From positions 36,799,001 to 36,863,000 of the forward strand of contig CM074855.1 of NCBI GenBank assembly GCA_037501455.1: a DNA stretch of 64,000 nt, read 5' to 3'. Origin of the DNA: Lantana camara (taxonomy: Eukaryota > Streptophyta > Magnoliopsida > Lamiales > Verbenaceae). The stretch's first letter is position 1. Every line of letters begins with the position of its first letter. The notes under the pieces were generated by a model, which saw only the letters and a list, made by a program, of their open reading frames with translations, was not told the origin of the DNA and did not search any database. Made by a program: the position numbers and the translations under genes. This document shows, piece after piece, positions 49,032 through 60,928 of this stretch.

Positions 49032-51160
49032 TATAACTCCCCGATTTTTCAGACGTAAAGGTACGACGTATGTGTTTACCAATTTGCACGAATTAATTGT
49101 TTTTACGTGTTTTATATTTAATTTTATTATAATTTTTATTATTTTATTTTAGTTTATTTTATTTCAATTTAATATTATTTTTATATATTTCGTTATTTAG
49201 TAATTATTTTAAATTATTATTAATTTAGTGATTAATGTTAATTAAGTGTTATGCTAATTAATCATGCTTTAACCATATTAATTAATTAATTTCTATAATA
49301 ATACGTTGACCTTGAATTTATTTAATATTAGAATTTAAAGGTTAGATATAAGTTATAATGTGTGAATTATTATGAATATGCCCTTGATTGTTTAAATTGT
49401 GCATCGTTCTTATATGAAATGATATCGAAATGTCGTGGAAATGTAGTATGTCATAAATATATGTGTTATGAACATGCCTATATGCTCGGTTTATGTTTTC
49501 GAACTCGTTTGATATGTTAACGAATTTAATTTGAATCGTGGAACCAAATCGGGGGCTAATGAGCAATTAGAGCACCCTTGGTTCCGTACGTGATATCTTG
49601 AGCTCGGGAACTCGGATTCGAGTTCCGTCAACTTCGTTGAACTCGTATTGAAGATTTGAGTTTAATAAACTTAGCCTTATATTTTTCCGAAATCATTTGA
49701 ACCTCCGAAATCTAACCGAAAACCGAAACGACATCAAAATAACCACATTTCACCAAAATGGCCATAACTTGTTCAAAACCTAACCAAATTAACTATGGTT
49801 GGTGTCATTTTAACCCTAGTTCAACCCTTTACCATTCCTTAACTACCCCATCTCGAACCAATCCTCAAACAAACCAGAAAGTTCAGCCAAAACTTCTGCA
49901 TCTCAGTTTCCCGTCACTGTGCAATCCTTGAGATTTTGGAGCTCAAATCTCTATCAACTTTCATCCAAGCAACAAGGTGAGTTAGGATTATGTTATACAT
50001 TCTTCTTTGGTCATTTTGATCTATTCATTTCTAATTTTGAGTCAGGTTTCATGAGGTTTGGAGCATGAGATTGAATAGTTAGGTTTTTGAGTGTTTTGTT
50101 GATTCCTTGAATTTCTTTGATCTATGACTTGTTTTGATGCTATATATATGATTCTTTTACTTCATTTATGGCTGGGTATGCTTGTATTAATTGATGGTTA
50201 AGGATCGGTTGAGATATCATTAATGGAATGGTCATGTATTGAATGAACTCTTAACTGAAATTTCTCTCCTTCACGTACCTAACTGCTGCTAGCTTTCGGG
50301 AATTGTTTTGATGTCATATGTTGTTCCTTTTTATCTTATTTACAGCTATATTGATGGCTGATTATTCATGTTCAGCCTTGCTCTGTTCCTTTTCATTTTA
50401 TCCCTGTTTTTCCCACATGAAAACTGCTGTCTTTTTTCCAGTTTTGTTACGTGTATTTCTTGTTGGAATTGGTGAGTTTTGTTGTCTTTATTTCCTTATG
50501 ATGTTAGCTTGATTTGGTTGCTAAGTTTGAGCTTATTTTGGCCTGGTTTAAACTCCCCTTTCTCCTCCCCTGTTTTCGTTATTGTTGTTGTACCTTCTGT
50601 GGCTGCTGTAACACTCTCCCCGGGTGGGGAGAGTTTCCTCTTGGAGAGTACCCGGCCGGGTACTCCTGTTACAGAAAGTTTCTATACCCTCTACCTGGCT
50701 GGGGAGTTTTGAACTTGGACAGCTACCCGGGCGGGTAGCTGCTGCGTACAGCTTCTGTACCTATCCTTCTTCTTCTTTTGTTGTTTTTCTTTTCTTATTT
50801 CTCTTTTCTTTTTCCTTCCTTTCTTCTTTTGCTGCCTCAGTCTTTGTGCTGTAATGTGTGTATGCTTGGAGGGGGCTTGATTGTGCTGCTGCTGTTCTTC
50901 GTTCTGCAGGGGCGTGCGTGAGTTATGTGTTGAGATGGTGTAAGCTAAGTGTGCATGCATGGGTGTGTGTTTGATGTGCATGAAAGGGTTGCATGCATGT
51001 CTGTGTGCATAAATATATATACGTATATATGTATACAGCTTGGTTTGTGGGTGTGTATGGAAGTATTATATATATATATATATATATCTGTAATAGTGCA
51101 TGCATGGCTTTTCATTTAATTTGCATGCATGGTACATATATACATATATGTAAAGATGCT

Positions 51161-51218
<58 letters not shown>

Positions 51219-52794
51219 TTTAAGTATTATTTGATTTAATTGAATTATAGGATTTAATTGTTATTTATTTCATGTTTTATTTAATTTCGATCTTAATTTG
51301 AATGTATTTAATTGTCTATTTGTAAATGCGATTTAATGCATGCTATGATCATATTTAAAACTCTTAGATTAAATTGATATGAATTATGAATTTATGAATT
51401 TGATTGAAATGAAGGAACGAGTGACTTATTTTATGTCTTAATTTCCTTAATAGTGCACATGAACATTTTCATGACATAATATGATCTTTTACGCATTCAT
51501 ATCATATTCATTTCATTGCCGAGCGTCATATATGGTCATTTAGAGTCTCATACCTTCTCTTTTGCACAGATTCGGGTTTGGTCGGAGACGAGGGCGAGTA
51601 TTGAGACGCTTGTGCCTTTCGTTTGTGTTTTAAAGGTGGGTTTCTCTTCTAATAGCTAAAGCGACCCGATATATCCCTTACGTGAAAGGTTTTAAGCCAA
51701 AATAGTATATTTATGTATATCGAGTCTTTTTGAGTAAATGATTTCAAATGTATGACCCCCTTTTTATTTATGAAACCCTACCTTATGATTTTGGCGAGTG
51801 CATGATATGACTTGAACACGGGCCCAGGGACTTAGTGTATGTGCCTATCCGGGGAGGCAAGGGCCGACGGTGATCCCATACACTAGTTCCAACCAATTTA
51901 CGGCGAAAACCGACCTCGTTAAGGAGTTTTTAACGAGGAAAGGCTAACCGGGCTTTTGAGGATTCATGTACCTCACTAGCCACATTGATATGATTAGGTG
52001 GTCGGGCCTTGCAAACCCGTCCACCACCCGGAGGAAGAAGGTGTATATGAATGATTATGATCATGTTATGTATGAGCACAAAAGATTTAGGTGTGATAAC
52101 GAATAATTCATGTTATGATTACACGAGGTGTTGGTTGGAGATTGTGCACGCCCACTCGCCGGGCCATAAAGCCTTATAAACAATTATGAATGAATATGAA
52201 TGTCGTAATCCCATTGATGTTTCATTATTTTGCCCACTTGGGAAAGTCTTATCAAACTTCACACGGGATTAGGGCTTGCATGAATGTGTTTAAATTATGC
52301 GATATTATATCTTATGCCTCGTTTTATACCCACCAGTCTCGTATAGACTGAACCCGGTTTGTTTCAGTTGTTTTGTGCAGGTAGAGGAGTGCTAGGCGGG
52401 AATACAAGTCGTCTAGGTCTTGCATTTATGTTTAGCACTTCTTTTCAGCATCTCATACTCTCATACTCTTATTCCTATTTTGTATATGATCTTGATATGG
52501 AGCGTTATGATTTTGTAGGCCGTGTGTCCTTGGTTACATGAATAATTTTGTATATCTATTTTGGAGCTTGGTGGCTCATTGTATACATTATATGTTGATC
52601 TTGCTTCCGCATTTTATTATCGCTTTGATTTTATAGTGTCTTGATCTTGAATGGTTTAAGGGTTAGTCCCGCCTAGCATAGCGTGTGTGTTGTGTCCCCG
52701 TTCGCCGTGGATTTGGCACGTGTATGGACTTCCATTCCATATACGAGTTGGGTCTCGGTTCGGGGGATGTAGTACCTTATGCTCGGGTGCTACA
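49032..52794 (+). mobile_element. 3' LTR of element B
   Basis: Begins TATAACTCCCC, so the terminal TG is TA and the next G is T, both unlike the 5' copy. Palindromes about 50610-50740, (TA)n 51166-51213, loop hairpin about 51997-52025, perfect CAGTCT-cgtat-AGACTG hairpin near 52335-52350. Ends GGGTGCTACA followed by TGGAC. Confidence 0.94.
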
Positions 52795-52799
52795 TGGAC

Positions 52800-53470
52800 T
52801 TCTAATTTTATAAAAATGGTTGATTTTGGCCTTCGGCCTTAAACCTTTTATTATATGTATTATCACGGGATAAAACGTTTTAGCTTAGAAAAAACACGCT
52901 CCGGTTCATGAACTCTTTAATTTGAATATGCTATGCTCTTTCGTATATGTACGTGTTCTTGTGTTAGCCCCTCACTAGTATTTAGGACCGAGCCCGCCTC
53001 GTTGTTTTCTTTTCCCCCTTGTTTCTTTTGAGTTGCAGGTGTTCGTGGGGAGTTTGTGCCAGGCGGAGGTCGTTTGTCGAGTCTTGGGTTTTGTATTTAG
53101 TTTCATGCATCTAATTAGTTTATTCTGTTTTTTTTTTTTTTTTTTTTTTTAACTTATGGAATTTATGTATGTGTGAATATGAATTGAATTTGAGAAATAT
53201 GTATAAGAGGTAGTCAAATTTTATCTTTGATACTTGTATATTTTGCTATTTGATGATCATGTATGTTTATATATTCGAATACTGGAGCTTCCGCATGTGA
53301 TATTTATTTTGATTGCGTACTCTGATTTAGGGTCTAGACCGCCTAGCATAGGAGAGATTTTGTTTATCTCCCGTTTGTTGTAGTTTGACATGTGTGCGGA
53401 GTTCCTATTTCATTACACGTGTTGGGCTATGGTACGAGGGATGTAGTGCTCTGCGCTCTGGGGTGCTATA
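52800..53470 (+). mobile_element. Distal end of solo LTR C
   Basis: Continues C after B and its target-site copy. GGCCTTCGGCCTT occurs here and in G's LTR (near 5994). An acceptor-like TTGAGTTGCAG/GTG at 53038 is followed by a CCAGGCGGAGGTCG block, which corresponds to the CTAGGCGGGA block of the other LTRs, and the C terminus is at 53470. Confidence 0.88.
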
Positions 53471-53475
53471 ATATA

Positions 53476-55064
53476 CACTTCATACACACATGTCATATTA
53501 TAAAATAAAGTATATATACTTATACACAAATTATTTATCATAAAATCTTCCACTACACTTTATACATACATATACGTACAACTATATCATATTATATTAT
53601 ACATATATACACAAGAACACACACTGTCAACTATTATACACATTTTATCTCTAACACACCTAAAACACATACTTGCTCTCAATCTCTTCACACACACACT
53701 CCATTTAATTCAAGCAAGAGGAAGAGAAGGAGGAGTCAAGCAATCATCATCATCCTCTTTATCATCTCCATCATTTCATCCCTTCATCTCCTTCATTCCA
53801 TTTCAAGGTGTGTATATATATATGTGTGTGTGTGTGTGTGTATTTATGTGTGTCTTGTTAGAGATTGATATGATTTAAGTTTAGATTCTTGTCCCTTGAT
53901 GATATTATGTTAATATATGTTAAGATTTATAAATTTATTACAAAAATTTAGTTGATGTATATATTTATATAGATATGTATATATATGTGTGTTTTAATGT
54001 GGGTTTAATTTTTATAACAAGATTCTTGGATTAATACTTGGTTTAATGTGTATTATATGTGTTATATCTTGCATTTTGATGTATTTGTGAGTTATTTTGG
54101 TTGGGATGATGATTTGGGGTGGTTTTGGAGCCACCCCGTCGAGCCAAATTTGTTCTCCTACTCTTTTTCGGACAGAATGTGTCCAAACGGTCATTTGGAT
54201 ACCCCGTTCATTTACCAAACGCCCATTTAGCAAGCCACTGTCTCACCCGATAACTTCAAACGCCCGTTTCTGCTTTCAGTTCAATTTTCAAACGGCCGTT
54301 TACCCAATAAAACGTGCTCCGATTGACCCGAATTTTTAACCACATAAATCGTTTGAAGTCTAGAACATTCTCCAATTGGAATCACATCATTATCCTCCCT
54401 GGTTTGTGATTCATAACCATTTCAATTTCGTGTCGCAACTTTATCGGAAATCTGCATTCATCCGACTTTGGAACTACGCTATTTTCAAATCCCTTTCAAC
54501 CATGATTTGAGCTATACGTCATTGGAAAGGTCTATTTGTCTAATTTCATAACCAATAAACAAAACTTAATTCCAACTTCTAGAAATCAAGATATTCTTCT
54601 TTTTCTACAGCTTGTGCGTTTCCAAAATCTGTCAACTTTCGCTAAACTTTGCCTAAAACCTGATATCTTCTTGCGTTACTTTCACTCCATTGACTTCTAT
54701 ATGTGAGTTATATGAATTGTATACTTGATTAAGTGATAATTATGTTATTATTTAGCACTCTATAGTTCTTAATTGCTTATACTCGAATGTAACTCCGTGT
54801 TTCATATGAATTGAATTCGTATGATGGAAGTGTATGTTTATGTGACCTCCTTGGACTTAATTACATCTCTTATGTGTTAATTGAATGTCTTACATGTTAA
54901 GTGTCACTTTCTTGATAATTTATTTAATTATGAAGGTGTTATTATTATTCTCTGTATTTACATTAACATTATCATAACAAACATATAATTTTATAATTTT
55001 CACCCACATGTTCTAGTTACGAATCAGACCCTATAACCTTATGTGATATGTTTTGGCCAAATAC

Positions 55065-55117
<53 letters not shown>

Positions 55118-56361
55118 TTTTCAACGTAGAGTTATCGATTAAACTATTTCCAAGGATTATAAACATATTATGATTCTCATGTCTTGAAATGTTTTGGCGA
55201 GATTATGCACATTGATCATGTTCATGTTATTGGGCCCCGGGGAAATGTGTAAATGGAGACCGGTTCGGCATCGGGCCGACGTATAGCTAAACCATTGCAC
55301 AAAGTACCCTTTGAGAATATCTTCGGTATCAGGAGGCCCGGGAGGCGGGATATTCTTCAGCCGGTGGTTAACCCATTGAAGGAGCGGGTAGAAGTCATGA
55401 GCCCCCGTCTCGATATTGTAATGAAAAGGGTTCAGGTCTGCAGGCCTAACCATTATGGAGGGAGAAGGTTGGAATTATATCATGCTTATGATTATGTACA
55501 TTATTATTATTGTTATTCACCGTGCGGGAAGGCCGGGACACGGATTGACCCAATGTCATGTCTCATGTTTATATGACTCGCATGTATTATTATGTATTGC
55601 GTGATCATGTATTCAAAAGTATTAAGTCTTGTTTATTGTACACAGTCGGAGTTTGGTTGGAGATTGTGCACGCTCACTCGCCGAGCCACAATGATTATGA
55701 TTATGGATTATGAACTTAATAAATTTAATATGAATTAGTCGTAAAGTCCAAGCAATGTCCAACTATTTTTTTGCCCCTCACGGGAACTAACCTTATGTAA
55801 AACCTTGCTCGGGATTTACAACTTGCATGTGTATATTTTTATATATATATATGTATACCTCCTGCTCACTCAGTCTTATAGAGACTGATCTCTCTTTCAA
55901 CTTTTCAGCTCTTGCCGGTTGTGCTAGGCGGGAGTTGAGTCTTAGCTTTCTTGTTAGGTTAACTTGTACACTCGAGTCACATTTCACCATGTTATGATTT
56001 AATTGTATTTCTTTTTGTATTTTGGCCTATGTGCCAATTACGAATTATTGGATATTGATTCGGGACAGGTTGCATGCTTAGTTTAACCCATTGTTAGGTT
56101 GCATGTTGGATTTTAATTATGTTTATGGGATTGTTGGGCTTGTAGCCATTGTTGGAATCCATTCATGTTAACATTATTGTTTCCGCACCGCATTTTGGAT
56201 GTTGTTGATTATTGGTATAGGGTTAGATTCCGCCTAGCGAGGAGATCTTTTATTTTGTCGCCCGTTCGCTATGAGTCCGGTTCATGATTGGACTACCCAT
56301 TTCATATGTAGACTAGACTTGTAGTGTGGGGGATGTGGTGCCTATCGTTGCAGGTGCTACA
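53476..56361 (+). mobile_element. 3' LTR of D, distal part
   Basis: Picks up where 31075 stopped and follows the 5' LTR to GGTGCTACA. Includes donor-like TTTCAAG/GTGTGT (after about 53807), AAACGGCCGTTT (54290-54301) and AAACGCCCGTTT (54258-54269), (TA)n 55066-55114, a loop hairpin at about 55425-55455 and CAGTCT-tatag-AGACTG near 55871-55886. It lacks the MITE and part of the sequence around the exon-like segment, so the LTRs differ by indels as well as substitutions. Confidence 0.92.
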
Positions 56362-56366
56362 TTGAC

Positions 56367-57375
56367 TCTTTGTCGCCTCTCTTTTGGCCCAGGTCAAACT
56401 TCCACGTCCAGGTGAAAACTCCGACTTGTACAGAACACTTTTCTCCTATTCGGAATCTAAAACAAATTTTAAGATTCGAAACCAATTAGATAAGTTGGAC
56501 TTAGTCAACACGTTTGACTCAAGAATGGATACGAATGGGTTTGCATCTCAGATTGTAGAGAATCACAAAACTACAACTTAAATGCTAAGCAGAGAAATGA
56601 TGAGCATGTTGAATAGTAAATATACATATAATAAGGTTTTTCATTACATGTTACCTCCCACTGTTTATATAAGATCTTAAAATCCCAACAATCTTATAGG
56701 AGATTTACTTTCCCTGTGGGTATCGAGATTCCAAGTATTTTATCTCGGGCCCATAACTCGTGAGATATCCAAAATAAAAGTTTTACGTAGGTACTAATTA
56801 CAAATTCTATTTGACATAGAATTTTCAATGTTTATTTCGCATCAACGTTCTTTCAACATGGACCCACGACTCATTCGACATCCACATCTACTTCTACTTC
56901 ACACTTTAAAGGAACAGTCCATATTTTAACTCCGTGCAGTGTCGGACACATGTCGTGTCCGACAAGACAATGTGTCTAAAAATTAAAAAAAATACTCCGA
57001 CACACCGGGGATACGGCTAGGACATGTGTCCGACACGGCTCGGACACAGCGTTGAACGTGTTCGACAAGGCCTGGACACTTTGTTGCAAAAAAAATTTAA
57101 AAACAAAAAAATTATTTTATTTTTCATAAAAATTTGAGGATATAATTTTTTAAGAAAAAAAAAGAATTATATAAATGTGCTAAAAGATGTATAATATTAA
57201 TTTAAATTTAATTTTTTTTATAATATTGTTATATAAAAAAATGTATTAATATTATTTGTAATGACTTTAAAAGTTGAATTGGAAAACGGTGTATGTTATT
57301 TGAATTTGTAATATTAAATACTTTTATGAATATTTTATTTTATATAATTTTATTTAAATTATATATATATATATA
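56367..57375. other. Unassigned sequence right of D with GTGTCGGACAC repeats
   Basis: Continues the D target sequence. From about 56938 to 57085 it is rich in GTGTCGGACAC and CGGACAC repeats followed by A-rich sequence, resembling the ends of the inverted-repeat element at 20535-21925; perhaps a single end of a related copy. 57090-57375 is very AT-rich. No gene seen; a 65-codon frame at 56384 has no recognisable feature. Confidence 0.45.
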
Positions 57376-60072
57376 TGTTATAGCCATGTGGAATGCACGG
57401 TGGGTCACCACATCTCCCGCACTTAAGCCCAATTCACATACGAGATAGGAAAGCCGTACATGAGCCAAGCAGAGGCGAACTGGAGACGGACAGACAGATA
57501 CACACCTAAGCTAGGCGGAACGTAGACCTTGTACACAAAACAAAAGTACATGTGGAAGCGAATCATACATTCGAATCGTAAAACACAAACAGCAGGTGAC
57601 AGGTTCCACAAGCATATATACCTAATCCCGAATAAAAACATAAAACAATAATGCAAACGGGTTCAAACTGTTTCCTAGAAGCCTATCCCGAAATTCAAAT
57701 ACATAAAATAAACGATACATACATAAACATAAGTTTGTACTTAAACAAACTGGAACAAATGGACAAAATGCAAATGCGAAGGACTCGAACTAAACAAGGG
57801 ACTCGACAGACTCCAAGGACTCGACTAAAGTCGCCTAGCTCGAACTCCACGCAATACCTGCACACTAAAAACAATGGGGAGGGAGAGGGGTCAGTCACAC
57901 TGACTGAGTGAGGGGCTACCCGCACATGCTACATATATATAAGGAGCACGTTTAAATCATAATGTTCGTGAACTCAGAGATAGTTTTTACACACCAAACT
58001 TTACCCGTGATACATACATATAGGGATTACTTAGCAAAACAGAGCAAAACAGAACTTAACAAATTCTGACGTAACAAACATATCAAATGATATCTTAACT
58101 TATCAAATCATTTCATATCTTAGCTTATACTTTGAAAAGATCCCTGTTTTATCTTAATTAGGAGTCTATCCCCGTTTCACGAACTTTAACAGAGGATACA
58201 AACATAACTCGGCGGGTACCAGTAACAAATCTCATCCTGGGCTTCTCATACGAATCATAACATAGGAAAACAAATCAAAACATATCATACTTACAGAACA
58301 AACCTCCTTCTCCGGCGATGGAAGGGTTGCTCGACCCTAACCATTCATACAGGTGATGGGAGTGCAAGCTACTCCAAACCCTCAGGCTCCTGGCGGGTTA
58401 CTCCTTCAGGAGTAATCCTATCAATTACTTGGAGACTATCATGTCTAGGGCGAGCCCAATGGCTCGATGCCTTCCCTGGATTCCTGACCCATAGACTCCG
58501 GGCCCATCATACCAGAACAGATCATATCAGAGCATATCATAACCCGCTACAGAACATAACGTATCATAACTTACATAACATACCTTACCTTGCAACAACT
58601 ATGCTTTACATACCTCTCCGTGTTAAATCCATAACATCTCCTTGGCTTGTAGCACTCGACTCATAAGTGGCACACGGTTTGAAGCATAGTTTAATGTTGC
58701 AACCATACAAATCATAACAAATTCGAACAAGCATACATAGGCTTGTACATAACGCATCATACTTGGAAACTGATAACAAAGTCATAACTTACATATCTCG
58801 CACATATTTAATTATACTTAAGGTTATAGTTCGTATGCTTAGAAAACGAGCACATTTCATAGGGTTTAACTATAACCTAACCTCACCTTACACCGACGAG
58901 GCCGAGAACGAGACAAATGATCCTCCCCAAGATCACCACGGCTCACGAAACACCATCCCAGGTTCTGCTATACAAACTGAAGATAGAACACAGAACTCAG
59001 GCTCAAGGATGAACCACATAGACACACGGCATATGAATAGGCACTCAAGGGATGCAAACACGTAGGCCAAGCTCATATTCAAATCATTTTCATTCAAAGG
59101 AATGCATTTCATAACTTAACACAATCATAATCCACATTAAGACATGTTCATGTGCACAATTAATGCAAATAAGGACAATCGAAATGAATATGACAACACT
59201 TAATCAATTAAGAACACATAACATGTTTTAGCACCAAAATCAAATCATATAATTCCAAAACATATCTTAATACACAAATTCATACTCATATAATAACATA
59301 AGTCAGGTTCGGATCATGACCGGGGAGGAATAAAAGCGTATAACGAGCAAACAAAAGAAAGCCGGACAAAACAAAACAAATACTCACGTTCGTGTCTCCC
59401 TCCAAGAGCAAACTGAGACATAGCCATGTCTCAGTACAGGCGCTTGACACACCAAGTGAGACACAGGCATGTCTCATACAAGGTGCATGGGGAGATCACA
59501 CGGGCGTGTTTTCCCCTCGAGAAGCAGCTCCAAGTCCGCCAAGCAACAACAAACACACCCACACCCCACGCCATAACCCCGATTCGCACAAAAATTAAAC
59601 CACAAGTCATATACAACACGTAGAACATATATGTACAACTTAGAGCTCCCGAAACAAGTTCCAGCATAAGAAATCCCAAACCCGACACTACTCATCATCT
59701 CCCCCAAATAGCCACATAACACGAAATCATACCATGAAAAGCACGTAGAATCGAAGCACGTAACTAGGAGAATACAAATCTTACCTTGGATCTTCGAACG
59801 GGTGGCCGGATGTTGCAAGCTCGAGCCAAGGCTTGAAGGGCCAAAAGAGGGGGCTTTCTTCTCCTCTTTTCTCTCTCTCTTGGTCCGTGTGAAATGAGGG
59901 AGAAAAGAAAGGGCTTGGCCCTTTTCTTGACTAAAAAATGGGTCGGGAAAACGGGTAGGGTCAAACAGTATCCGGTCCATTCGGATTGAATTTTAAAATG
60001 TTAAGGCGGTCAAACGGCTTTAGAAAAATAAAAGGTTAATACCATTGAATCCGAATCATCGAAACGAACTCT
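57376..60072 (-). mobile_element. LTR J (reversed), truncated
   Basis: On the minus strand it ends ...ATGGCTATAACA (decayed end, 57376), with GTGCGGGAGATGTGGTG just before. Hairpin TCAGTCA..TGACTGA at 57891-57907, loop hairpin at about 58315-58345, exon-like segment 58887-58964, donor-like CCAAG/GTAAGA near 59785. Similar to L. The LTR start is missing: at about 60072 it joins K directly, so roughly the first 300 bp were lost. The 168-codon minus frame at 59474-59980 spans the palindromes and is judged spurious. Confidence 0.8.
59413..59515. repeat. GAGACA palindromes in LTR J
   Basis: Arms CTGAGACAT and ATGTCTCAG around AGCC (59413-59434), GAGACACAGGCATGTCTC (59458-59475), and a CACACGGGCGTG unit near 59497. 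Stem bases are unlike the other families, but the GGCC/GCC centre recurs. Confidence 0.8.
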
Positions 60073-60928
60073 TCACACACACCCAATTTGATCCAAGCAA
60101 GATGAAGGAGAAGGAGGAATTGAGGCATCATCATCATCATATTCATCATCTCATCATCATCCCATCTCTTCCTTCTTCATTTGCTTTTAAGGTATATATA
60201 TATACATGAATGTGTATGTGAGTGAATGTTATGAATATTTTAGGGATTTTAATTCTAAGCTTGATAACTTGAATTCTTGGGTGTATATGCAGAATACTTG
60301 TTGATCTATGCTTGAGTCTTGAATTATTGATGCAAGAATGTGTATATGTATATGTGTGTAGATATAGATGTATATATATGTGTTTTTGTTGTGGATTAAT
60401 GTGTTTTAAGTTGCTTTAAACTTGTATTTGATGCTCCTAGATGATATATTACATGTTTTAAGTGAATTGGGTTGAGTTTTGAGGTGGTTTGGTGTTTGGA
60501 GGCTTCCTCCTGCGTAATGCCCTGTTTTTACTTCGTATCTGCTGCTGTAGAAGGATCCACGATTTGTGTTCAGAGACCTTGAGGTCTTCCCACGGGCATG
60601 GATTTTTATGAAGGAAAAATCCACGGCCCTGGATCCTCCCCTGTTTTCTGCCTGAGTTTGTTTTAATCCGTTTACCCCTCAAACGAGCTCCGATTGTCTT
60701 GAATTTTGAACCCATGGAAACCTTTTGAAGTCTAGAATATTCTCCAATTAGAATCACCTCAATATCATTTGTCATTTGTGAGATATAATCAATTCTTTTT
60801 GGTGTCACCACTTCACTAAAATCTGCAATCATCCAACTTCGGGCCTACGCTATTTTCACCTCGCTTTGAACTATGATTCGAGCCATATATCTTTGGAAAG
60901 CCCTATTTGTCTAGTTTCTTATCCAACA
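60073..60928 (+). mobile_element. LTR fragment K (E-like family)
   Basis: Starts within an LTR (CTCTTCACACACACCC, as in D) and carries donor-like TTTTAAG/GTATAT (about 60190), ATCCACGGCCCTGGAT (60619-60634) and the shared block CTCCGATTG..TTTTGGTGTC (60690-60810). It lacks both ends: the left is joined to J and the right is interrupted by L, so only about 0.86 kb is visible. Confidence 0.8.

Larger units (their letters stand above)
40457..52794 (+). mobile_element. Element B: nearly intact Ty3/Gypsy chromovirus
   Basis: TGGAC copies at 40452-40456 and 52795-52799. LTRs of 3,813 and 3,763 bp, interior 4.76 kb. A single gag-pol frame of 1,503 codons (44484-48995) runs without any frameshift but has stops at 44508, 44862, 44913, 45135, 45174, 45330, 48141 and 48525. 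RT and integrase catalytic residues are kept. About 10 differences in the first 300 bp of the LTRs suggest an age similar to or less than A. It is the last insertion at this site, lying inside C inside D. Confidence 0.96.
31076..53470 (+). mobile_element. Solo LTR C, carrying three later insertions
   Basis: Starts TGTAACATCCCGC and ends GGGTGCTATA (from GCTACA), with ATATA on both sides (31071-31075, 53471-53475). Its own sequence is 31076-32948, 36109-36727, 40139-40456 and 52800-53470, about 3.48 kb, with no interior, so it is a solo LTR left by recombination between two LTRs. E, F and B are inserted in it. It resembles G's LTR. Donor-like GAT/GTAAGT after 31860, exon-like segment 36321-36392, acceptor-like GTTGCAG/GTG after 53038, poly-T at about 53130-53151. 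Confidence 0.9.
22642..56361 (+). mobile_element. Element D: non-autonomous LTR element, split by nested insertions
   Basis: Target-site copies TTGAC at 22637-22641 and 56362-56366. 5' LTR 22642-26268, interior 26269-30632, 3' LTR in two parts (30633-31075 and 53476-56361) separated by LTR C and its passengers. Primer binding site, pre-PPT hairpin and polypurine tract match the coding elements, but the 4.36-kb interior has no gag or pol motif. This fits a large retrotransposon derivative (LARD) moved by proteins from related chromoviruses. Without C and its passengers D would be about 11.3 kb. Confidence 0.9.

Noticed and set aside
59474..59980. 168-codon minus-strand frame
   Set aside because: Lies in LTR J across its palindromes and donor-like site; no family resemblance and not kept in L.
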